64,000 bases of DNA from Rostratula benghalensis (taxonomy: Eukaryota; Chordata; Aves; Charadriiformes; Rostratulidae): assembly GCA_013399305.1 (NCBI GenBank), contig VXAI01000065.1, positions 4,014,092-4,078,091 of the forward strand. Direction: 5' to 3'. The translations under genes and the position numbers were made by a program. The notes beneath the pieces are model-generated. The model searched no databases. It worked only from the letters and a program-made list of their open reading frames with translations, and was not told the DNA's origin. This document shows positions 1-11,492 of this stretch, piece by piece. The number at the start of each line of letters is the position of its first letter. The first letter of the stretch is position 1.

Positions 1-724
1 TGAATTTCCTGCCTGTTTTGTGTACAAATCAGCTGGCACTGACACTGGGAGTGAATTACGGGTCCCAAAAACAGGTGGCAAGTTAAAATTATTTTTAAAG
101 AATAACAGTTTTTATGTTTAATTTTTATATTTAGAGAAGCTTATTTTATTGGTGACTGGGGTGAGGTAACTCCCAAACTCTTAATTCTTATTTGTCCTTG
201 TGGTATTTTGTAGCTTTGGGTTATTTAATTTCTTTTCTCTGGAAACCAGAACTACTCTACTTTCCCGTCTCAAAAATGTCAATAATGTTAACTCTTATGG
301 ACAAGGAGTAAGTATGCTCACAATGAAGTAAAAACTCTACCTCCTAGGTAAACAGTACTTTTTCTGCTAGATATGCTGGTGGAGAAGAGAGGAAGAGATG
401 AATGAAGAAATTCCCATGAATGAGCCTACCAATGCAAACTTTGTCTACTGCTAATAAAATTGAGACCTGTATCAGTTGTATGACTGATGCTGTAAAGCCA
501 GTTTGCGTTGTTTACCTTATGAAACCAATTCATACAGAAAGGACACATTTAGTAAAATAATGATGAAAACATTGCATCAGCCCTACGGTATTGGCTAAAC
601 CTGTGTCTCCTGAAAAAAAAACAACTCTCATGAGTTTACAGGTTACAGACTAAGTAACTGCACTGAAGTAACCATAATGTTATTATCATCTCCCCAGGAC
701 TGCATTTACATATTCTGACTTTAC
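1..724 (-). other. MLLT3: MLLT3 intron, downstream of the last exon in the window (partial)
   Basis: This is non-coding sequence on the 3' side of the exon at 725-824, whose donor gtaaag sits at 719-724. The next MLLT3 exons encode the C-terminal ANC1-homology domain that binds AF4, DOT1L, BCOR and CBX8. I looked for them here on the minus strand and found nothing resembling them, so they lie outside the window. I see no repeat or other element in this stretch. Confidence 0.8.
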
Positions 725-824
725 CTGGTTGTTGTTGGTTTTCAATAAAGGTGGTGTTGGTTCATGACGTAGTGGTGAGGAAGCTGAACTGCTGTCACTG
801 TCACTGCCATCACTCAGGCTAACC
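725..824 (-). CDS. MLLT3: MLLT3 (AF9) exon encoding the Ser/Asp-rich segment, human exon 8 equivalent
   Basis: This 100-bp minus-strand exon has acceptor ttttaccacag and donor gtaaag. One base completes the Arg codon split from the exon at 1863-1995. Then 33 codons read VSLSDGSDSDSSS, ASSPLRHEPTPPLLK and TNNNQ. Human AF9 has VSLSDGSDSESSS and HHEPPPPLLKTNNNQ, so identity is clear. The segment is a disordered, likely phosphorylated linker between the acidic region and the C-terminal ANC1-homology domain. It ends on a complete Gln codon (phase 0). Substitutions against human are conservative (D for E, R for H, T for P). The protein acts in the nucleus in transcription elongation complexes. Confidence 0.95.
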
Positions 825-1862
825 CTGTGGTAAAAGTCAAGAGATTACATCTCCAGATAAAGGGCTGTTAACAGTAGCAAACGGTGCTTGTGCTTTGTGG
901 TAGGATACTAAGAATGACCCCTGCTAAGTAAGCAATCATTAATCAAGGCCACAAGGAAGACAGGTATTCAAGCAGAGCCATGCTATGGAAAAATCTCTGT
1001 GTAGCATGGACAAGGTTGTCTGTCTCTGCTGCACTTGCCTGACATGGCATGTCTGGTTAACAGCATCTAAAGTAACAGAAACAGTGAAATATTTAGAACA
1101 TTAAACTGCTGCTCCCAAAGTTCCTGAGGCAAGTTTGTATTTTGGCTCACAGCCACGTGGAAGGAGGAAAATGTTTTTCAGAGATTCTTCTCTGGTCTTC
1201 TAAAAGCTTTCTCAACAGGTACACAGGTTCTAGTGAGAGTGTTTCAGGTTTTTCACCACCTTCAACAACATTCAGATGGAGTTTTGGGCTGCCCACAGAA
1301 GAGATGATTTTTGGAACACCATCTTGGGCTGCATCTAGGATGCAGAGGCATTTTTTAGGAAGTAATTTCTGTGACAGATGCTTGCTTTACCTTCTGTCTG
1401 CCCTTTTACACATTACCTACTGCACATCGTGCAGAAATTGCTTCAAATTAAAATTTCATTGACTCTGATCCAATTTAACAACCTAATCTAAAACTGGTAA
1501 GCTGTGAGATCTTGAAAATGAGACACCAAATAGCTCATCTGGCAACTGAAGGACTTAATTTTATCTCATTTATGCCAGAGAGTAATTATGACTATTCCCC
1601 TGAAGTCACAGTGGCATGAAATCAAGGAGAATGAAATAAATGAGAATAATCATAACCATATGGATTAGCACAGAAATAGTTTGTATTGCGAATGGCTAAT
1701 TCTGCTAATTTTCAGAAGAGGCACTTTTACATGTGTATGCTTTAAAAAGAGAGCCTGAATTCTCTGCCCCTTTGTTACTCAGTGCTCTTTGAGAACTTCA
1801 CCCCATTACTAATATGCTCAACATCTTGGCCACCAAGCTACTTCCAATCACAAGACATGCAC
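825..1862 (-). other. MLLT3: MLLT3 intron between the acidic and Ser/Asp exons
   Basis: This 1,038-bp intron is bounded by donor gtgcat (1857-1862, after CGCAG) and acceptor ccacag (825-830). The donor gtgcat departs from the gtragt consensus and is relatively weak, but the joined codon AG|G and the protein match fix it. No repeat, RNA gene or other coding segment was seen. The small open frames on the plus strand resemble no protein I know. Confidence 0.8.
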
Positions 1863-1995
1863 CTGCGACTCCTGCTTCCTCCTTGTCTATTTACAGGTCG
1901 TTCCAACTCAGAATCATTATCATTCTCATCTGCTTCATCTGATTCATCTTCATTATCATCTGAATGTAGATCTTTCATTATAGACCTCAATGGAC
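1863..1995 (-). CDS. MLLT3: MLLT3 (AF9) acidic exon, human exon 7 equivalent
   Basis: This 133-bp minus-strand exon has acceptor cttctattgtttcag and donor after CGCAG. The first two bases complete a Gly codon begun in the serine-rich exon. It then reads PLRSIMKDLHSDDNEDESDE, followed by ADENDNDSELERPVNRQGG and SRSRR. Human AF9 reads GPLRSIMKDLHSDDNEEESD and then VEDNDNDSEMERPVNRGG, so this is the conserved GPLRS motif plus an Asp/Glu tract. Compared with the human sequence as recalled there is one extra Gln (VNRQGG against VNRGG), inside the exon rather than at a splice edge. The exon ends on two bases of an Arg codon, in phase with the exon at 725-824. Confidence 0.95.
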
Positions 1996-4900
1996 CTGAA
2001 ACAATAGAAGCAATAAAATACACAACTGAAGTTCACTTTGCAGTGTTCCAGGCACTTCACCCAGCTTTGTAGATGATAGAAAACTCCCCTCCCCACGCAG
2101 TGTTGGGAGGGGATAGTCTTAAAAATTAAACAAATGAAGTAATGCACAGGGGCCTATGCTGGAGGGACCTATCCATGAATCATTTACTCACACGAGCAAC
2201 TCAGCTTCAATGAACTTACTCATGACAGTGAAGTGACTCATATGTTCAAGTGTTTGCATGACTGGCTCCCTGGACCATAGCTGAAGTAAGTAAAATACCA
2301 TCACGTCAGCAGAAATTCACTATTACTGCATTATTATTAGAAGTAAGATCTTTTGCATTACTGGGTTTTAGCATTTTTTTGCTTTTTCAAAGGGTATTAT
2401 ATGTGAGTAAAGACCTACAGGGGCATAGTGATCAGTAATAGCACATTTGTTACGTTAATCCCCGTATTGAGAAGCAGACGCAAACAAATCATTCTGACTA
2501 ACTCCTACTAGCCAAGGCAGTCTTTGTCTTCCTGGTTTTTGTATATTTAGCTTTAGCTGTTCCCTTTATTTCAGGGTCAATTCCAGGTCAAGTAAGCACT
2601 TTGCCAATGTTCATATGTAAAAAGTGCATCAATCCCACACAACACCATGGTACCTCTTTTCCTGAATTAACAGAAGATACAAAGCTTGATTTGCTCGTAA
2701 AAGAGCATTAAATCCAGGTTTGGGATTTTAGTTTGATTTTACTCCATTTCTTACTGTTAAAGCCAGTTACAGAAATAGGGTTATGTTTAACATATCTGGG
2801 AAATGTAAAACTACAGCTTCTTTGAGTAAGAACAGGCAAAGGCATCTTAGGAGAGGGAAAGAACCAACACTGATGCCACAGGGCATTTAACTCTTAAGTA
2901 CAGCTCATCTAAGACACAAACCAGCCAGTAAAAGTGATGGCTGCAGGAACAGCAATTACTGCTAGGGTTCAGCAATTTCTTCAGCCCAGAAAACACAAAG
3001 TATTATCAAGAATGAAGCCAGCTTCAGAGTTTTTCAAAGGGAGATGAAGCTTGCAACTCTCTATTTGCTGACAGGGGAAACAGAGTCAAGGAGTGTCATC
3101 CTGGGTCAGAAAAGAGTATAGACCTCTGTCAGGGTCATATTCCTAACAGGAAGGGTGTTCATGCCATGAGAAGAACAGTTTTATGGATTATTCCAGATCT
3201 AGCAAGGCTCAGGTCTCAGGCATTTTGACTCATTTTGTGTGACTGACTCCAAAGACAATTTTGAGAATGATTAACCACTAAGGTTACACTAGAACTTTCA
3301 TAAATTGGTGCAGTTTCAGCAGGTTCAGATCAATGGTTTCTTTTCTCTGTTTTTACACATCAAGATTGGCTAGAAAGGAGCCCAGATGGTGCTGATGGGA
3401 AAGTTCCTGGTGGACCAGGAGCTTATACAGGCAACAAGGAAAGGGAAGTTATACTGAACTGTTTCTTGGCCACACAATGATTTCTGACCTGCAGAAGCAG
3501 CTGACCTGTGTTCCATTTTCTGTTCCTGTTTGGGTCCAGGCAGACAATGCTCAGCTACTTGCAAATAGTAACTTGTACTCTGACTGAATATCTAATCATC
3601 TAACCCTTAAAGGAGAGAAAGGACTCCTTCCCTGGCCTTTAATAGGAGCATTAATAAACATAATTCTGTTTTGAAAGGAGAAAAGTGTGCACTCCCAGAA
3701 GCAACAGTACAGGGACGAAGGAAGAATTTACCCACTTTGATCTTTTGGAAAATGTTCTTACTGGCTGGCTTGATTGTTGAGGTGGGTGAATAAGAGGCAT
3801 GGCATAGACAGAAAAAGAGACAGAAAGGAGGTAAAGGGTTAAAAAATATACATAGAAGGATACTATATTTCAAGAGAGAGCAAGAGGCAGAACACAAGGG
3901 TATTCCCACAGGCTAAGCTAGTTTCCTTAAAATCTTATTGGGCAAAGACACAACCACCATCAAAGATGTACTGAAGACAGTCATCTTTGTCTTCACTGAG
4001 AGTAAATGAGTCTCACTCCTCTCCATACGCCAAAGTCAGCTTCTGAGAAAGCATTCATTTCCTCTCCACAACATTCAGGGGGAAGAAAATGACAGGGAAG
4101 ACTTGGTAAAGGACAGATAGAACAGAGGGAAAGGTCAGTGGCAGGAAAAGTAAAATAATCAACCAAAAAATAATTTTGTAATGAAATTTAATATGACATA
4201 TTAATAGCTGATCTTGCATAAAACACCAGCATGAAACTCCACCACATGAACACTGTTAGCTATGCTTGCAAGTCACCCAAATCATCACTCCTTGATTTTA
4301 TTTTTAAATTGAAGCAGAATGAAAACCAGCAGACATACCCCAGGATCACTACACAGTCTGCTCTCACAAGCTAAGCTAACTCATTATTCCTGCCTATGCC
4401 ATTTTTCCAAGTATAGCAGAGGGCCATTTTATCCCCTAATATTCCCTTGCTGTATTCTGGGACAATGAGACAGTCCTGTCTCAAGATGCCAACAGGCTTG
4501 TTCCTCTTTCCTGGAGAAAAAGGAACTTGGACTTCTGATACATATCCATCACTGACAGCCAATGGGCACTGAACAAACTGTCATTCAGAGAAGTTTTCAC
4601 TTAATGTAGGACCATGCCTGTGACTCTGAATAGGCATTTTATACCCAGCTAACTTTTTCAGGAGACTCCCCTTACTCTCAGCAAAGCATTAATTTTTAGG
4701 TGTTTTGTTTCCAACACTGATAGCAATATCACTGTTCATCTTCTGTCCTTGCCAACAATTTAAAATTCCATGACAGCCTTTTTAAGGGTTTGGGAAGTTG
4801 TTATCTCCTGATGAGTCAGAATAGTTAAGGAGAAAATGAAAACTAGGAGCTGCTCAGGAGCAATTGTGAAGTGTTCTCCATAAGGAAACAGAGAAATATC

Positions 4901-5804
4901 AGAGTTTGCCCCAAGGATAGAAGAACCCTAAGTTAGCCTGCTGCTTACGCTAAAAGAGGTGAAAAAAGTTCAAGCTGCCATTTTCTGACTCTTGAGTGAG
5001 CACTGGAGTTTGACCACAACACAAAAGAGCAATGGCCCCTGCAAACAACTTCTAGGTAGGAAAAAAAGCATGGGTTCTGATCAGAGTACAAAATACAGAG
5101 TGAACAGGCCACAGTATGCCTGGCGCTTCATCTCCTTGATATACAAACGCACAGACTGGCCAATGGATGCATTTGGTTAACTGGAACTCCCAGAAAGAAG
5201 CAGTAGTCACTATTTACTGTGGCAAGGAAGAGGAGGTGTATATACTTTGCACTTCAGAGTTGTTCACATCAGAGGAAAAATCTCCCATCAAGGTAGAAAA
5301 AGCTGAAAGACAGACTGTAATATGTCTCACATGAGACTCAGAAGAAATGGATGGATCCAGTCTGCTCAGAAGAAAATACTAAGTCAAGATAATAGATCCA
5401 GGAGTGGATATACAAATATTTTGGCTTGTAATGGACAATTCACATCACTGAGGAGGTTTTATGGGAGGAGAAATGGGCTTTCAGCAAGAAGAGGTTCTGT
5501 TTAGCCTTAGGTAAAAATCAAGTGTCTGAAGCCAGTCATCAGCCACAGTTGACTTCAGTTCTTGCTTTCTCTCGCCTAGAGCAATGCTCCCAGAACACAC
5601 TAGAAAATCTGTACCAGTCACCTACAGAAAGGCAGTATAGACAGATAATACATCTTGAGAAGATCTATTAAAAAACAAGCTGTTTGCCTGAGGCACTAAT
5701 GTGAATTCATAACCTTAAGTCAAGCCCACCATTGAGGAATATAAATGGATAAAACAATTGCATTTTTTATTAGTGAAAAGTTGCTTTTTTAATGCTCCTG
5801 ATAC

Positions 5805-5846
5805 AAAAAAAAACAAAAAACAAAAACAACAAAAAAACCAAAACCA
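5805..5846. repeat. A-rich low-complexity block
   Basis: A run of A interrupted by single C residues ends in CCAAAACCAAG. The same style of A-run plus CCAA block recurs at about 34098, 46225, 46614 and 63264, and on the opposite strand at about 49966. No coding content. Confidence 0.7.
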
Positions 5847-6359
5847 AGAGCTGATTAAGAATGCATGGTTGTACAATCTTATAAACCCAGGGAGAAATGC
5901 CAAGCAGGAATGAAGCATGTTAATAAATCGTGTAAAATGAATCTCAACTTACAGAAAACCCACCTTGGCAAGTACTCTGGGAAGAAAAAATGCATTTCTT
6001 TATTGAGTTCCAAGTGAACTGTAATTATTAACCAGAAAACCAAAATTCTAATTTAAAGTCAACTTAAAGTCTAACCACCATCTTCCCCTACCATGTAGCT
6101 AAAAGTAAATACAGTATGCTCTTAAAACTTCCCAATTTTATGGAAGGTTCCCAACCCTTTGAAAGGGCCCACATACACACACCCTTGGGAAGCCACACCT
6201 TCCTGACCAGGGCTTCAGATGGAGCCAGCTGCCATGGTACCTTACCCTGCAAAAGGACAAAAGCTGTTTTGAGTTTAGCATCTGTTAAGTGATTGGCATG
6301 TATTTAGTGCTTCAAAACAAACGTCCTTCACATCCTTTCATCAGATACACGTTTTCTTC

Positions 6360-6376
6360 TTTTTTTTTTTTTTTTT
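6360..6376. repeat. 17-T homopolymer
   Basis: An uninterrupted T run on the plus strand (A run in the sense of the MLLT3 transcript), followed by ATTTTG. It lies about 170 bp downstream of the serine-rich exon in the direction of transcription. It may be a simple repeat or the tail of an old retroposed copy. I see no recognisable body next to it. Confidence 0.8.
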
Positions 6377-6551
6377 ATTTTGCCCTTATAGCCACATCTG
6401 AAAACAATCTGAGGAAAGGTGTCTAAAGCAAAACTGGCCCGTTCAGGCTGTGAAAGGCAGCAGAAAAGTGGTAATGAGATGACACCAGTTCTGGTCTTAT
6501 TGGTCTCTTCATTTCACACGTTCCTTTCAATTTTGTTTCCTTTTTTGGTAC

Positions 6552-6623
6552 CTTGTTGTCTGCTGTTTTGAGATGGTGTAAAACTGGAACTTGAACTGGA
6601 GCTGGAACTGGCAGGACTGGGCT
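6552..6623 (-). CDS. MLLT3: MLLT3 (AF9) serine-rich exon, human exon 6 equivalent (5' part missing in gap)
   Basis: The visible 72 bp on the minus strand read PSPASSSSSSSSSFTPSQ, then NSRQQ and one base of a Gly codon, before donor gtacca. Human AF9 reads PSPASSSSSSSSSFTPSQ and TRQQ, so nine serines and the flanks are conserved. NSRQQ replaces TRQQ, and the paralogue ENL also has PSQN at this place. The expected start, encoding SEQ, falls in the run of N at 6624-6698, so acceptor and first codons are not visible. The segment is a flexible linker before the acidic region. The donor GTACCA is weak, but frame continuity with the exon at 1863-1995 supports it. Confidence 0.9.
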
Positions 6624-6698
6624 NNNNNNNNNNNNNNNNNNNNNNNNNNNNNNNNNNNNNNNNNNNNNNNNNNNNNNNNNNNNNNNNNNNNNNNNNNN
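6624..6698. other. Assembly gap (75 N)
   Basis: A run of undetermined bases removes the acceptor and first codons of the serine-rich MLLT3 exon. Its length may be an estimate. Gene predictors would probably truncate or skip this exon. Confidence 0.99.
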
Positions 6699-9600
6699 TA
6701 CAACTCTTGCTTTTAGTTACTGCCTAAGGCATGCTGTCAAGAAAAAAGAACTACAGAACAGAATAATACTCAAAGATCTTTAGTTCAATTGTCAGTAAGG
6801 CAAATAAAGTGGAAATTGGTACGCACGCAACTTACACAATACTACATCATGTCTAGTTCTCTACTAAAGTCAATATCCTAACAAGAAGTTCCTAATGGCT
6901 TGTTTGAAAGGTTACACAACATGAGAGCCTAAATGAGTTCATAATAGACCTAAGGCTCTTGTGTCCTTGTCATACCGTAGTTGCAACATTTTCCAAATCA
7001 GTAATGATGTAGTAGAATCAAAAAACACAGGAAGATCTTATCAGATCATACTACATGTCAGAAAATTTAGGACAGTTTTCTTTCTTCTTTTTTGGAAAAT
7101 AAGTCTTAATGTGAGGATTCAAAGCAAACTTTTCTGCTGTTACTGGATTTACTCTCATCTGAACACTTTTTCTTTTGTATTAAGAACCTACAAATTGTAC
7201 TAGAGATTGAAACCAGAAAAATTGCCTTGTACACAGGAAAATTATCTGGAACTTAGAATTACAAAACAAAACTAGATTTTTAAAATAGTTGTTAAAACCA
7301 GTTTACATTCCTTAACAAATAGTTCTATACATTGTTTTCCCACTATTGTGTAAAATGTATAAATTTATCTCTAAAATTCTACAAAATTACTGAGAAAGGC
7401 CTATTACTTAATCTAAAAATTATGTATAATTCTTCTCATAGTGGTTATGGCTTATATGGGTTGTACTGGAAGTCTTACTTCCTGTTGCCAAGTTGCATGT
7501 ATCTGTATGCTTTTTTGCTCTTTCTTAGGCTCAGTGGCTTGAAGTGCCTGGGTGTTCCGGGGTGTTGCACACTCATCTATGTATGTGAGACAAGGAACAA
7601 GTATGGGGAACACAGAACACAGGAGATGCTAACAGAGACCATAAAACAAAAAAGAAGTGTCCATACAGAAGGAATGGCAAAAAGCAGGTTGGGAACTAAT
7701 GATCTAAAAATCTACTATTGCAAAGAAAACCTGCTTACACTTTACATTTTATACAACTGTGTTATTGTGATGTGTTATCCAGCCTAACAGAAGTTTCCTG
7801 ATTCTCCTATCCTTATAATTAAGGTAGAACTAAATTGTGCTCAAAAATAGCAGCAGTAATATCCAGTCACTGAAAAACTCATGTTTTCTTGAACAGAGGC
7901 TACCTAAGCCTAACAGTTGCTTTTTCTATATAAATCAATCTATTGTTGCCTTTCATAATGAGCAGGCAGATTTACAGCCTTTTACCACTCTTTCTCACAA
8001 TGAGAAGTGCCTATTTGGGCAGCAGAATGCTTGAGAAAAACACCATTAGCATCTGCTCTCCTCAAATCAACACCAGCTCTAGCTCTCAGACAGACAATCA
8101 AAACGCCAACTCTGGATCTGACCGTATGGTATGAACATATATACATATATATGTATGTGTATAGCTTGTATACAGGTGAATTACTTCTGTGCAAGAAAAC
8201 TCAACCCAATCAACAATACAAACCATTTTGGAGTACTGAGGAAATTCTTACATGGTCCACAGCATCAGACCTTTTGGAAGACTCTGCAGCACCACTTGAC
8301 ACTGCTCCAAAAATCACATAATTCTGAATTAACTTTTTTTTTTTTTTTTCATCTTAACTGCCTGAAATTCTGCAAAATCATACAAGATTTTTTAGCTCTA
8401 AAATAATTATGATAGCATGAAACATGATCTACACTGATAAAGAACATGAGTTAATGCAAACTTTAAAGACATCACCACTGTGGAAACTGATTTCAGTCTT
8501 CCAGCTTCAGGTTATTATTAAACATCTGGTTTATCTGTTATTTTTTTGCAGCGAAGTTATAGCTGACAACTGGTTTCTGCAAATTTCCATTAACTGTATT
8601 TTTCCTTTACTAATTTTAGCATGATCTTTAATTTATGTAAGATCCATTCCTTTAGCAAAGTAATAATCATTGAAAGACCATCATATCTAGTTTAAAATAC
8701 TTGAAGAAGTGCTAAAACTAGGGGAAAAAAATAATCACACAGGCATGGAGATATTTATCACTAGTAAAACTTCACTACTTTCTTTTCTAATCAGTTTAAA
8801 GGAATGAAAAAGGAAAAAGGCCTGGTTTTGTTCATATTGTAAGGCATGCAAACACCAGTGAAATTCCTTCATGTCAAAATTTTCTCCCAGCCTTAACTGA
8901 CTGTGGCAGGATCACTAGAATAAAAGGATATAAATACACACAAAGTTATTACAATACCTTCCTGGTAAAAATTTTGCTCTGCTCTAGCAAAATCACTTTG
9001 AGAAACCAAACCACAAAAGTCCCAGTGAAGCACAAATTATCATCCATGCCCTTTTAAAAAGTGTTCTTAATGCCTCTTGAAACAATTGGCATTATTTCCT
9101 TAAACAGCTTTGTCCAAAAATTTATTAAAAAAATAAAAATTTGCATAAATGTTAAAATTGTTAAGTATTGGAAACTAAACCTAGCTTTTATGCTTTTTGA
9201 GAAATCTGGGGTGAGAGAACATCCAGAAGCAACAGCTGCTTTTAACATAAGAATGAATGTTATTAACAGAAAAAGACTTGCCTTTCTAGAAGGAACTAAA
9301 AATATGCCTTCCATATATGAATATGGATTAGTGCCGACAGTGCCAATACTTTCAGTTACCATAGGCTATCTTTTGTCACTTAAGCAATGTTTTTTGACAG
9401 TTTTACAGGCTGTTATCCCAATGACTTAGGTATTTATGGCTTTATTCACTTGGGCTTTCTGCTCTTATCCATTGGTTACTAATCACCAAACAGATTTTTT
9501 TTTTTTTTTAATGGGTCTGAAATTAGCTAAAGGGTGTCCTTCAACAATAAAAGCTTAAGACAGTACCAGCAAAGAGCTTCTCTCATATGTTCTTTTCCTG

Positions 9601-11059
9601 TTTTATTAGTTTTTTTCTTCCAGCAGACAAGCTAATGAGAGTTTGGGCCAAAACTGTTCATTAGTGCAATGACCCGATATGATTTATTGCATTCTTAGAC
9701 AGTCTATTTCGTTTTAGTGCTCTCACACTGATGCACAGGAGACACGGGCTTCTTTATTAGGCCTGTTTGAGAGATTCTGAGCTTTGAAACTGTTCAGCAA
9801 GAAAAAGGACTTTTCTTTGGCTCAAGATTTTTTACTGAAAAGGTGCCTTCTTTCACCAGCTCTAAATCACTTGGTTTCTGTAATTTCCAAACTTGTCTGT
9901 GTTCACAAGTAGTACAACTACTTTTGAGCGGCAAAGAGTTTTCAGAGAAACTCACCTGTTCATGACATACGATACAATAGAGCTGTTTCTGTAATATTTC
10001 ATGGTTGCTTAGATTCATAAAATGTCTTCTAAAAATAAACTCCATCATTTCAAGCTCCTTACTGACATTAAAAAATAGAAAACATTTGTATGTGGGCGAC
10101 AATTGGTGTTTCTTGCCTTCCCTGAACTACCTTTAAAGGAAGTGTATGCATTGTTTCCTGAAATAAAACTTAAGTACTGTAGTAATATCACATTTCATAA
10201 CAGCCAGTCTACATTTTTCTTATTTTTATGCACAATAGTCTAAAGATACATGTTTCTGAGTGCCATACATACTGAAATGTCTATCCACTTAAAACTGTTT
10301 ACAACTTAGTATTACTTCCACTTCCACTTTGTCCAAAGTTAGCTTCTCAGGGAGGAAGAATGTGCTGCCCCACAAACAATCCTTCTTCTCTAACAGGACG
10401 CCTGTACTAACAACTTCTACTGCCTCTGTAGCTCCCAGTCACTGACTATGGCCTCAGCTTTTCGTAGAGTAATCCAACTGCTCAAAGGACAACGGAACAA
10501 CCCCACCTCATCTACCAAGTGTCCACATCTGTCACAAAAGGAAGACACTGTTTGGATGACCCTAATACCAAAAGCCTGAATTGAGCTACCTGCACCCTGC
10601 CCAAATTCTTCATCACTACATCTCCTGCCAAACAGCTACATTAGCAACTAGTTTAAAATACAGGGCAAAACTTTTCATTTTTGGCCATTCACAAAAAGTT
10701 ACCTTGCAAATTGCAAGTTCACGGGGAAGATGAAAGAACAGGGGTATGGACTAAGAAGTGGAATTAATTATTTTCTTATAGAATTGGAAATATTTTTTCA
10801 TAACTACAACACTTAAGGAACTAAAAAAAAAAAATAGAAAAGTAATTTAAGATTACAGAGATACAAAATTCAAACAGGAGATGTCAGATTATTTATTTTT
10901 GAGAGGAGGCAGAGACACACATTAGGCACAGTACATGACCTCAGGTACTGATACAATTAGCTGCCCTATCTATTTATAGCCAATTCTAAAGAAAAAATAT
11001 ATATTGCTGATAGAGACGAGGATATTTGTTAATTATGTCAACTCTGTACCTGCTACCTG

Positions 11060-11492
11060 AGCAAGTCCATGGGCCCTCGTGGGATGCACCCACGAGCACC
11101 AAGGGAGCTGACAAATGTTATTGTGAGGCCACTCTTGATAATCTTTGATTGATCACAGTGAATGGGAGAAGTGTCCAAACATTGGAGGAAAGAAAGTATC
11201 ACTCCTGTCTTCAAGACGGAGGACCCAGAGTACTACAGGCTGGTCAGTCTTGATCCCTAGCAAGGTAATGGAGCAGCTAAACCTGAAAACCATCATCAGA
11301 AGCCAAGAGGAAGTCATGATTGACCACATTAATAAACTTCTCTGATTAAATGACGGGCTAGGCAGATGAGCAGAGAGCAGTGGATATTGTCCACTTCATT
11401 AAGGTCTTTGATACTGTTTCCCATAAGATCCTCATAGACAAGCTGCTGGATGAGGAGGCAGTGATGTGGATTGAAAACTAGCTGAATGGCTA
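11060..11492 (+). mobile_element. CR1 LINE fragment, internal reverse-transcriptase region
   Basis: The plus strand matches the CR1 ORF2 region as I recall it from avian copies. It starts at GGGCCCTCGTGGGATGCACC, passes through a stretch reading GAGCAGTGGATATTGT and ends near GGATTGAAAACTAGCTGAAT. Frameshifts and an internal deletion around 11330-11370 make it non-functional. The 3' part and tail are absent. That is unusual, because CR1 copies are normally 5'-truncated with an intact 3' end, so a later deletion probably removed the rest. Orientation is antisense to MLLT3. Confidence 0.85.

Larger units (their letters stand above)
1996..6551 (-). other. MLLT3: MLLT3 intron between the serine-rich and acidic exons
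   Basis: This 4.6-kb intron runs from donor gtacca (6546-6551) to acceptor tttcag (1996-2001). It is AT-rich with scattered A/T homopolymers, including a 17-T run at 6360-6376 and an A/C-rich block near 5805-5846. I recognise no CR1 or LTR sequence and no coding exon. Open frames here are short and look random in composition. Confidence 0.75.

Noticed and set aside
7332..7787. 151-codon plus-strand open frame in an intron
   Set aside because: No recognisable domain, no similarity to a family I know, AT-driven composition. Length is within chance for this much intronic sequence.
9061..9429. 122-codon plus-strand open frame, open on the opposite strand too
   Set aside because: Hydrophobic, AT-rich composition, no splice context in phase with MLLT3, and no known homologue.
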